From Plazaster borealis (lineage: Eukaryota; Echinodermata; Asteroidea; Forcipulatida; Labidiasteridae), in NCBI GenBank assembly GCA_021014325.1, contig CM037472.1, forward strand, positions 37,224,234-37,288,233: DNA of 64,000 nucleotides, in the 5' to 3' direction. Below the pieces are notes generated by a model. That model did not search any database. It was not told where the DNA came from and saw nothing but the letters and a program-made list of their open reading frames with translations. Positions within the stretch are counted from its first letter, which is position 1; every line of letters begins with the position of its first letter. The translations under genes were made by a program, and so were the position numbers. This document shows positions 9,773-21,700 of the stretch, piece by piece.

Positions 9773-12700
9773 CTGACAAATATTCACAAAGACAATGAGT
9801 TGATTGCAAGGAATCTCATTGTAAACAAACTCTACATCTTTGGTTTGGGGGAAAGAGGATATTCATTCCAAACTTTTAGTTATAATTTGTTTTTACCCTT
9901 ATTACACCGATGTGTATTAAGCACTGTATACTCAAGTTCTGTGAAAAAAATCCAAAGGCAAATCACTCTGGTGGGATTTGAACCCACGACCTTTGCATTG
10001 CTAGAGCAGATGTCTTACCACTAGACCACTGAGCTAGCCCGGTGGCTAGAGGCAGTTTGAATCTTATGTGTTAGCAGCGGGTACCGCAACGATTTAATAG
10101 ATGTTAACATTGCATTCGTGCCTTAAGCCTTTCTCAGATTCAAATGTTTGGGTGAAAAATTACCTCTTTCTCTGAAACTACATTACTTCAAAGGGTGTCG
10201 TTTCTAACAATGTTGTATAATATCAACAGCTCTCCAGCGCTCTTTACCAAGTAACTTTTTATGGTCATTAAGTTTTGGAGTAATTACCAAAGGTATACAG
10301 GGGTAGAAATAGACATCCGACATACCGGGGCCAAATTTAGCCCCTAGGTGGGCAAAAAAAGGACCGGCCCAGGAGCTATCCTCCTGGGACTAAGGGCTTT
10401 TCCCGAACTAATTTTATAATTCAATATTGCACTGTTGCCTGGCCCCGGCACCCACAAAAATCACGAAAACTACCAGCATGTATGAATCAACCAACGTTTT
10501 GGGTCGCCTGCAAGTTTTTTTACATGCATACAATTTTGGAAGTGTTGGGGAGAAAAAAGAGAAAAAAAACACACAGAAGTGAAGTTTGTAAAATTGCGTT
10601 TTTGGACGAACTTTTCCCCTAATTTCTGCTCTTAGTAATACTGTTTTCATCCAACAGCAATTTTCATAGTTTCGTAATTTGAGGATCGGTTTTATAGAAC
10701 TTTTTTTGCACTGAAATCTTCGTGATTTAAGATCGATCGACAACGCACATTGGGAAAATTGTGTGGCGAGAGCGAAGTGTTTATGAGAACGAGGTTAACA
10801 TTTTGCAAGAAATATAACAGGAACGAGGTTAAAATTAGACTCCACCGCGCGTCTTTTGCCCCTGGAAATTCAAGTTGTGTGTTTCCCTTCTCGCCTTCCT
10901 ATTATTGTACGGAACATGGAGGAGAGAGCCAGACTAATAATAATGCATGCGTGTTTTTACTGGAAATAAACGATCGCAATCGCGATCGCAGCCACATTAA
11001 ATCTAGCAATTATCAAGACTTGTCAAACAATTTTTCTTGTCAAACCGTGTGGGTGTAAAGTTATTTTGTATAACTGTTCATGTAAGAATGGGACCAAGGT
11101 TTTTTTTAAGCGCCGGAAGCGTTGTAGAAATATAGGGTCAAGGGGCTTTTTATTGGGGACCAAGCGCTAATAGCGCCGAGGCGCCGGGTTATTTCGACGC
11201 CTGGGTATACCATCCCTTTAAACTGATATGAAACGTACTAGGCCCAATGTCATAGTTCTCATTACCGTAGAAATTTGTGCTAACGGCCCGTGAATCCAGT
11301 GTTCTGATTGGATCCTGAACACCACCATCTGTTAGTGATGACGACAAAATTGCCATACACACCTACATATACACTTGGACACCCTGTTTTATCTGTCATT
11401 TACATGTAAATGTATTGTAAGTGAAAAATTTGGACACCCAGTTTTTAAATTTCCAGCAAATTTGGACACCCTTTTACCAAATCCTGGCTAAAAACCTTGA
11501 CTGCCTGCCGGGCTATCAAACTTGAAAAATGAGTAGTGCAGCTGTAAATCTGGTAATCCCGGGCTAGGGGGCTACCGGCAATTTCGAACCTTGTTTATAT
11601 GAGAGACGGTGATAGGCTCAAAACATGTGGCAATTCTAATCTATATCTGTACTACTGCACAGCGCTATACAATTTTTTAACAACAGCTTATTCTTTTGAT
11701 TTCATATTTTTGAATAAGTAGAAACGTTACCATTGAGCGGGAAGTAGAGCGGCAGGAGTTTCTCGTAGATCCTTACATCGTTGGGCATGAACAGGCAGAA
11801 GATGATTCTCTCAATCTGTCAGACACAGAGGAATCGACGGGAAATAATTATCAAAGTTCACTCGACCACTAACAACGTTCTAGAACCCTCGTGCAAAAAG
11901 AAAAAGCCATGCTGTTGTTTGTTTTAAATTTTTACACTAAAGCACAGCTAACTTGATTGTGCTTAGCAGGAAGGCATTAAATAACATTCCCTGTATCAGT
12001 GCGGACATTCTTAAGTGCACTCACGCTAGTAGTAGTATAATCTGTAAAGAGGGCGCTCAATAGTATACAAATAATGAATGTTTATGAGTGCAATGGTGAG
12101 AATACTTTCATGAGTTGAAAGATGGAATCCATTCAACATTCCATCTTTCAATGAATGCAAAACTTTTAGTGTTCGTTTTATCTAACACCCAGGTAGATCT
12201 GTCATTTGGAGGAAAAACCAATAACCAAAAGATTGTAGTGGCATCCACAACAAGGCCATTTTGTACAGATGGGAAAGGCCGGTTTGTAGTATGTTAACAT
12301 AGTTTATACCAATATCTTAACACAAAACTAAATTTTCTGTTTCATGTTATTTCTGTTGACATTTTTACTGACAAAATTTGATTAGAGAAATGAACGGTGA
12401 CTAGAAATAATGTCTGGGCATTTTGTGATGATTATACAGAAATAAATGGTCTCTAATGGGTTAAATTATGGCGAGGTACCCTTTCAAACTGTCCGAGTTG
12501 GAATGGATACACAAAGTGACCGTGCCATAGCATGTTTCCCTACAGAGCAAGCGGGTTTGAATCTTTAATGAAAACACAACAAAGACCAAAAGAGCCAAGG
12601 AGTCTCTCCATTCGGTACTCACGTCAGTCTTTTCATGGTTTACAAACCACCTCTTGACCGTCTCTAACGCAACGTAAGCAGCATCCTCTTGTGGATAACC

Positions 12701-15700
12701 TGCAAAGGATGACGAATTCATAAACGCATGCTGTCAAAAATAATAAATTTCTACAGAAAAGAAGCCTTGACACTGTCCGAGTGAGTAATAGTATTAACAA
12801 AAATGATACGCAGTTCTTATAAAATGATAATAATAATAATAACTGGATTTATATAGCGCCAAATTACCAAAGGATGCAAGGCATTTAAGGGAGAAAAAGA
12901 AAGACCAAACTAATGGGGACAACCAGCTACAAGTTGGAGAACAGGTGAGTCTTCAGACCCTTTTTGAAGGACAAAACAGTCTTAGCGCTTTTAATGGGGA
13001 CAGGAAGACCGTTCCATAGGCGGGAGGCAGCAGTGGAAAAAGCTCTCACCAGCTTGTTTGCGTGACTTGTTCACCTTGAGGGCGATAGCATCATAGCTTC
13101 AAAGTGAGTACGGACAGTCGTGGATTTCAATTAGTGAAAACAAGATGCAAGCAACTTAGCGCTTTCTCACACCTGAGGGTGTCTCAAAGCGCTCATTATT
13201 TTGTCTAAAAGGTATGAGGAGCTATGTTTTAAATACAAGACCCATTTACTGACATGACACCATGTAATGGTTTACAAGGTGCTGCTCTTAAAGTGTATTG
13301 GGTTCTTTTATGTACATTACACAACACACGAAACTTACAGCTTTACATCCCATCCGAAGGACAATGGTTAAGTGTCCTGCTTAAGGACACAAGTGTCAAG
13401 ACCGGGACTCGAACCCACACACTCTGCTGATCAGAAACACCAGAGCTTAAGTCCAGTGAGCTTGACCGCTCGGCACTCAACCTCATACATGAAAAACAAT
13501 TATGTTTCCTTTACCAACAAAAACCTTTTCAAACTTAAAATGAATGCCAACCCAAAGAGTTTCGTAAAATATTATTTCCAATCTTTTGAGTTTGATTTGG
13601 ATTTAGGCTTTCATGCCTACTTTTAACATGGCTTAAAGGAAAGTATACGTTTGGTAATCGCTCTTAAAATTAATAATAAAAACTTAGGCCTACTTGGTTA
13701 GAAGAACAGCAGGTTTTGATAGTATTAAGCATTTTGAGAATCATTTCACTTTGAAGTAATGTGGCTATGGAAAAATACATCAGTTTTTATCCCAAAAGTT
13801 TGAATCTGAGAAATGTACTGTCAGTATACGTTTCTCAGATTGTGTATTTTCGGTGATATCTCAAAAACGCTACCACCTTTTGAAATGAAATTTGTACAGG
13901 TTAGTTTTATTGTATATGTATCTACATTTCTATAGGATTAAAACAATTGAACTGTTCCAAAAACCAAAGGTATACGTTCCCTTTAAGTACAAAAAAAGAG
14001 AAACATCTCACCATAAATTCCAGTTGATATGCAAGGGAATGCAATAGAATGAATCAGAGGTTCTGGTTTATCTATCGCCAACATTTCCTTCAGAGTAATT
14101 TCCTTATATTTGCTCTCTCCCGTTCTCTTGTTCTCATCTACCGCCTCAAATGGGCTTTCTGTCTTCGAGTCAGAGTCTCCTTCAACATGAGCTCTTTGGG
14201 ATTCCGGTTTATCTCCTTTGTCCGAATCTTTTAAGTTCCTTTCTCCGTCTTTAACGCCCCCTTCTCGTTTGTCCCCCTCGTCACATTCCTTTCTTGTATC
14301 GGCGTCCTCTTCCCTTATCGCACTCGCTGATTTTCCTTGTCCGTCTCCATCCTCACCCAAACTCTCAGCATTATCATCTGGTTTCTCCGCGGTTTTGTCA
14401 TTTTTGTCTTGTTGGTTCTCCTCCTGGCTTACATGTTTCTTTTCCTCAGGGCTTGCATGTTGTTCCTTTTCCTCAGGGCTAGCATGTTGTTCCATTTTCT
14501 CAGGGCTTGCATGTTGTTCCTTTTCCTCAGGGCTAGCATGTTGTTCCATTTTCTCCGGGCTTGCATGTTGTTCCTTTTCCTCCGGGCTTGCATGTTGTTC
14601 CTTTTCCTCAGGGCTAGCATGTTGTTCCATTTTCTCCGGGCTTGCATGTTGTTCCTTTTCCTCAGGGCTAGCATGTTGTTCCATTTTCTCCGGGCTTGCA
14701 TGTTGTTCCTTTTCCTCAGGGCTAGCATGTTGTTCCATTTTCTCCGGGCTTGCATGTTGTTCCTTTTCCTCAGGGCTAGCATGTTCCATTTTCTCCGGGC
14801 TTGCATGTTGTTCCTTTTCCTCCGGGCTTCCATGTTGTTCCTCTGTGCTGGTATCTTGGCATCTCTGTTCTGGGCCACTATCTTGTGTCTTCTCCTCGCT
14901 GCTTGCATCTTGTTTCATCAGTTCCCTTCTCTCGGCTTGTTCTCTCTGCTTGACGTTGTGATCATGGGCTCTCTGGAGACAGGTGTTGTAACAGCTCTGA
15001 AGCTCTCGCTCCCGGTCCTCTGGCACTCCGCCTTTACAGAATGATCGGACAATTGGCCCGACAGTATGAATTACATCTGCAAGGTAAAACGTTCAGAGTT
15101 TGAAGAACATTGGAGAGAGAAACAAATTATGTTTGTTTACATGCATCTTCAATTTTGGAACAATTGATGGTTTGACACACAAACAGATCGTCTTTGCTTT
15201 ACTTCCATCCATTCGCCTTAATGCAAGCCCTGTATTGGAACCAATTATGTATAGCAACAGGGCTCGAATTTTACACTGGACCACAGGCCTAAGGCCAGTA
15301 GTTTTGGTGTCGGGCCACTAAACTTTTGATTAGACAAGTCCGGCAGTCTTGTGTTTTTTAATTGAATATCAATGAAGCATAATACCTCACTGTGTAACAT
15401 CTTGAACAAAAAATAATCTGTTCAAATGTTGACTTTGAGTCTGACAAAACACCTTTCAATTCTATGAGTAATGACATAATGAAGTATACATAATACCTAT
15501 AAAGACAAATGAAATCAAACTTTTCTTACATGTCTTAGCGCTTGTTCAAATAAAAACAGTTAACTTAAATGCCCTCTGGGTCAGGAAATTTTCTCATTTT
15601 GATTCTGGTCTTGTAGAAAGAATTCTGGTCCAGTAAACATTTTGAGCCACAAGCCCTGTGGTCTTGTGGGTTCTTCCCCCACCCCCCCCCCCCCAATTCA

Positions 15701-18700
15701 AGCCCTGAGCAAGAATTAAATAAATCAAGAACCGGTACTCAAATGTGGTATGCAAAAAATTCACATCTGTATTCATGGCAAAGACAGATAGAATAATATC
15801 AGACAATAAACAATCAATACGCTACAAAGTGTAAATGAATAAAAACAACTTTAAATAACAAGAGACTGTGCGAGTCTTTCGCATATTTGAACTTCCAGGA
15901 CCATTGTGGTCCCAACCTTATTAGCAAATGGGGTTTCTAATAATAAGCACCCTCGTCCCAAGTTTTAATTTTGTCCCAATGTTATTTGAACAAATTATTT
16001 GTATTATACAAAAATTGAAAATCTATTTATAACAACTAGCTTTGGGTATTTTTATTTTCAAGAATTTCGTATAAATATAATTTAAAAAGAAGATTTGATT
16101 TCATAGAAAAATATAATCTTCGTTCAAGTATTTTTCTCGTTTTTGATATGCGCGAGACTTGCACAGTCTATTGGTAATTAAAAAGATTGATATATTGAAC
16201 TTACATCTTGCCGGAAGGAGGTATCCTGATTGGAGTGACACGGCAAAGGAAAAGGGAAAAAAACAAAACAAATCTTGATTAATTGACAGAATGTTATTAA
16301 CATCAACAGTTTTATAATCTGGGCCAATTTCACAAAGCTTGGTCGAATTACATAAAGCTGTTATGTTCTTACTGGACCCCAAACAAAGAAATTGACAAAA
16401 TAGGGAGACCGCCAACATTAGGGCAAGATGGCTTAGCTGGTAGAGCTCCAGCACGTTAAATTCGGAGGTCACAGGTTCACAAAACCAATAGCAAATTACT
16501 CATACTCAAAAATGTGCTAGACTACAACTCTGGTGATGAGCACTGTAATAATAATAATAATAATAATAACAAAGTCTTATAAAGCGCACATATCCACCAA
16601 AAGGTGCTCAAGGCGCTGAAACAAAGGAAGAGAAAAAACAAAAGGGGAAGGAACCAAAACAAAATTCAGTTAAGGGGAACTAAATGCTTTTGACATGAGG
16701 TGTGTTTTGAGAGATTTTTTGAGAGACTTTTTGTATGAGTGAATAGTATTAGAGGTTTTAATGTAAAGAGGTAGACGAGTCCAAAGATGTGGTGCTGCAA
16801 TGGAAAATGATCTGTCCCCCCAAGTGAAGAAGACAATTATTTCCAGATTTAAGGTTGCGGGATGGTTTAGAGATGTTGAGCATGTCTAGGATGTACGTTG
16901 GTGCTTGCCCATAGAGTGCTTTGTAAACAATCAGCATCAGCTTGTAGATGATTCTGGATGATATTGGGAGCCAGTGTAGATTTAGAAGGACAGCAGCTGA
17001 TTTCACGAAACTTTACACGACTACGTAAGTTTACTTGTGCAAGATTTCTTGTAGTATTGGTGCACAACTTACGCAATAAATGTTGCGCAAGTGGACTTAC
17101 GCAGTTGCATAAAGTTTCGTAAAATCATCTGCTGGTGTTATATGAGAGTGTTTTTTCGTTCAAGTGACCACACGAGCAGCAGTATTTTGTAGGCATTGAA
17201 GGCGAGAAAGTTGGACATCTGGAAGGCCAAATAAAAGAGAATTTCCCATGTTTCCTAAGTGTACGAAAACACCTTTTCTAAATCATTCTGTCTTACCAAA
17301 GGTACACCTTCCATCTACTTCAACTATCGTGGAACGATTTGAGTTTCTAGTAGCATGGCAGTTCACTGTACCATAGTTTATAAGGATGCACCCCACTATT
17401 AACTAAAAACCCATAGCAGCCATACAGTGCAAAATGCTAAATATAAAATAAATACAAATTTCTTAGAAGTCTCACAGCTTTTTACAGTAAAGGGAAAATT
17501 ATCCATTGTCTCTTGAACTTTTATCCTCTGTTCAATTTGATATGGGGAGTCCCAAGGCCCGTCAAGTTATTCTCCCTCCAAATAAAAACACCCCCACACC
17601 GGTGTAATTTCACAAACGTCCGAGTATCAATCTTGAAAAATGTCCCTACACCTCTCGGCAAATAGGACCATTTTGTTTAGGGCTTATGTCATCCAAAATA
17701 CCTCAAGTTGGAAGTCAACAACCCCCAGGTCATAATCGGGCAAATATTTTACACTTTCCCCCTTTTATTGGGCTCTCAAATCTGTCTAATATAGAATATT
17801 TGGAGGGCCTACCATATATTAATGAGGCCGACGCTCTGTTTTCTCCCTATTTAGTGGGGTGCACCCATAAGAAACAAGGTTTCACTCATAAAAGTCATAA
17901 TCCAAGACCGGTGGAGAGAAATCGAGTCATACCTGCCGTTATTTTTGCATCTCCAGTTTTACACCCGCAGAGAAACTTGCACTCTTGAAGAAGCTTATTC
18001 CCAGCCGATCTGTGTATAGCGCCATCAACTGTAAATCAAATGAATTTACACCACATATATATTTACAAAAAGTAGTTTTGTTTGCAATAGTCCCATTACA
18101 ACAAACACAGCTCGAAAAACCTTGGAAGACTGGTATTGGTTGTGAACTTTGAAGCCAGCGAGCTTCCCGAGTGGAAACATTTTATAATTTAAGTATCAAC
18201 CCAGTGGCGTAGCTAGGATTTGTTGCTTCAAGGGGAAAGGTTAGAGAATTAACTTTGAGAATCTTAGGCAACCCCACTAGACTATTACTTTAGTCTTTAA
18301 CCCTTTATTTATTTTGTTTATTATTTATTTATTGTCCAAACCAACAGCGGACGAACCGCCATTTACAGAAAAGGGAAAACAAAAATAAATGAATCTTTAA
18401 ATTTACAGATACAAACAAAAAACATAAATGTAGAGACCACTAGCCGCCGCAAAATTTGCCCTACTTCCGCTCAGAGCTCAAAGCAGAGGGTCAATGAAAA
18501 GGTATTCGACCGAATTGACATTTTCCAATTTTCCCATGTTAACATAGATTCTACAATTCTAAAACAAAGCCATGTATTTCTGTTTCGAATTAATTTTCCT
18601 GTCATTTTTCTCGAGTATAACGGGGCAAAAAATTAACAAGATTAGCAATGTCTGGGCGTATGGTGATGGAAAAAAACAGTCAGTCACTTCGTACTTTGGC

Positions 18701-21700
18701 CACTTTGTACACTGGTCACTTCGCACCTTGGTCACTTCGTACCTTGGTCACTTCGTACCCTGGTCACTTCGTACCCTGGTCACTTCGTACCTTGGTCACT
18801 TCGTACCCTGGTCACTTCGTACCCTGGTCACTTCGTACCCTGGTCACTTCGTACCCTGGTCACTTCGTACCCTGGTCACTTCGTACCCTGGTCACTTCCT
18901 ACCTTGGTCACTTCGTACCCTGGTCACTTCGTACCTTGGTCACTTCGTACCTTGGTCACTTCGTACCTTGGTCACTTCGTACCCTGGTCACTTCGTACCT
19001 TGGTCACTTTGTACCTTGGTCACTTCGTACCTTGGTCACTTCGTACCCTGGTCACTTCGTACCTTGGTCACTTCGTACCTTGGTCACTTCGTACCTTGGT
19101 CACTTCGTACCCTGGTCACTTCGTACCTTGGTCACTTTGTACCTTGGTCACTTCGCACCTTGGTCACTTCGTACCTTGGTCACTTCATACCTTGGTCACT
19201 TCGTACCCTGGTCACTTCGTACCTTGGTCACTTTGTACCTTGGTCACTTCGCACCTTGGTCACTTCGTACCTTGGTCACTTCATACCGACAGCTGAGTCA
19301 CTTCGTACCTTCCATAGCTGCAGCCCTCCACTGTTTTTAATTATACGTTTCGAAAAAAAGAATTTGTATTTGTTTTAAATACGTATTTGTGTCTGTTTTT
19401 TGTATTTATATTTTTTTTAAAGAAAGATTTTTTTTTCTAACTTGTATTGATAAATTTTATAGACAAAACATTTAATTTAAATTTTCATTTCTTTTTTACA
19501 TGTCATTAAAGTTATTATCTTTGTACATGATAATTCATGGATTAGTCTCTGAGTCCAGTCACAACGGGTCATTAACGAGACTTCGGAGGCATGACCCTCT
19601 CAAAACGAGGCAGAAATCCAGAATCGGTAAGAGATACAAAGAGTCTAGTAAGAAGGTACGAAGTGTCTTGCAAAAGGTACGAAGTGTCCAGAGTACGAAG
19701 TTTCAAGGGTTTGAAGTGTCCAGGGTACGAAGTGGTCAAGGTACGAAGTGACCCGACACCAAAACACAAACCTCCGCCACCGCCCAAGAGGGAGTTATTA
19801 GCAGCATTCACGATAGCATCCACGTCTAGCTTAGTGATATCACCCTGCCATATTGAAACCTTTCCCTCAAGGTTATCTCCCTTGGATCCTGTTCACAAAA
19901 AATAAATAATATCACCATTTTGTGTCACAGTCTGGAAAAAACCATGGAGTCAAGTCAGTATAGACCATGCAACCTCTTTTACAAAAAGAGTGACCTTGTA
20001 CATTCCAGGGCATTTCCTGGCAGGTAAAATACTACACTGGTCAGATGGGAGTTCTAAAAATAACGGCTGGACATGATTCTGAGAAGTGCCCCCTTTATTC
20101 ATATAAAAAAGTTGATAGATATCAGACGAAAACTGCAACCTCCATAAAATATAAGATTTAATGTATTCTTCCTTTGAGTTGTATACATATCGTGCCTGCA
20201 GGAAGTCCAGGCTCTGTGGCTCTTTTGTAAACATGTGATGTCACAGGTCATTGGACCACAGGCCTGAGTGATTTTAGCATCGAGCCAGTAAACTCAGGAC
20301 TGGACAAGTCCGGCGGTCTTGGGTTTTATCAATTGAATAATAATACCTCAGTGTGTAATATCTTAAATTTAAAAGAAATTATGTTCAAAATGTTTTTTTT
20401 AACAAAGTGCCTCTAAATGTAAACAAGGCCCAATTTCATAGAGCTGCTTAAAAGCACAACAAGTAGCTAAGCACAACAAAATTATGCTTACCAGAAGAAG
20501 GTTACCAGCTAATTTACCATGTCATGTGTCTAATTCAAGACTGGTTTCCTGCTCATTTCTGCTGAGCAAAAAATTATAAGGGTATATTTTCTGCTTGGAA
20601 GCAGTTCCAAGAAATTGGGCCCTGCAGGAATTTGCATTACACAGAAATCTGGTTTTCTAAACAATTCTTATGACTTGAAGAGGATGGGAAATTACCAATT
20701 CAATTTTGTGATGTACTCATTTTCCAATAGATATAGTCCTCATGTGAGTGGGGATGTTTGGGTTTATAACTGACTTTTTCAGAGCAAAATTTGAAACATG
20801 ACGTCATTGGATTTCAACAACAAATGGATCTTTACATTCCAAGGAGAAATTTTTTCGATAGTCAAAAGGTCAAATTCAAGGCCGTTTTTGATTTAATATT
20901 TGAAAGTCAGAAATGAACCAAAACATCCCCCTACAAAAATGTACAGATCCATTTTTCTCAGAATGATGTCATCAGATGTTTTGGATGTTGACAAATTTTG
21001 CACTTGAAGGGTATCAAATACAATGGTAATCTACACCATTTTAGCGTGAAGTTAGAGACTTGTCATTTTTTCCCCACTCACATGAGGACTCTATCTATTG
21101 GAAAATGAGAACATCACAAATTGGATTTTGGGTTTTATTTTTTTTACAGTAAATCCCATGCTCCAGCTATCAATAAACAAACCATATAACCAACCTGTGA
21201 AAATCTCATCAACTTTGACGAACAGGTTTGAGTGTTGTGAATGTTGTGCCTGTTTATAAGCAATAGCAGGTGCTTTTTTGTTCAATTGCCGCAATTGAAA
21301 TAATCACCAGTGATTTTGGAAGTCTTCAAAAGCTATTTTCTTGACTTTGACTTTTAGAAAAATGTTCAGAAGGAAATACTTCTCTGGAAATTAGTACTGG
21401 TATGGACTTGGATCATCAGGGAACTTTTAAATTGAAGCCAGTCATTTTATTTGTTGATAATTACAAATTATGTAATCTGCCTCTAATACGTTCAAACTAA
21501 TTTATATTATAAAATAACAAAATTTTACTTGAAGGCACTGTACACGTTTGGTAATTACTCAAAATATATATTAGCATAAAAACTGACTTAGTAACGAGCA
21601 ACAAAGAGCTGTTGATAGTATAAAACATTGTGAGAAACGACTCCCTCTGAAGTAACATAGTTTTTGAGAAAGAGTTAATTTCTCACTAAAATAATAAGAC

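Noticed and set aside
9960..10046. tRNA genes at 9966, 23205, 35310, 43610, 57950
   Set aside because: A and B boxes are present but the cloverleafs are imperfect and each continues into a SINE body; they are SINE heads.
10414..11058. Two ~100-residue frames inside the hAT-like insertion
   Set aside because: No transposase motif or other family feature is visible.
14218..15044. Plus-strand frames of 235-247 residues and a minus-strand frame of 159 residues
   Set aside because: They are shadows of the coding minisatellite in macro exon 6; only the minus frame that continues into macro motifs on both sides is real.
18682..19312. CRISPR-like regular array
   Set aside because: Units are contiguous with no spacers, and this is animal DNA.
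18572..19378. Open frames of 130-268 residues on the plus strand
   Set aside because: They are translations of the 16-bp minisatellite, open in all three frames because the unit has no stop codon.
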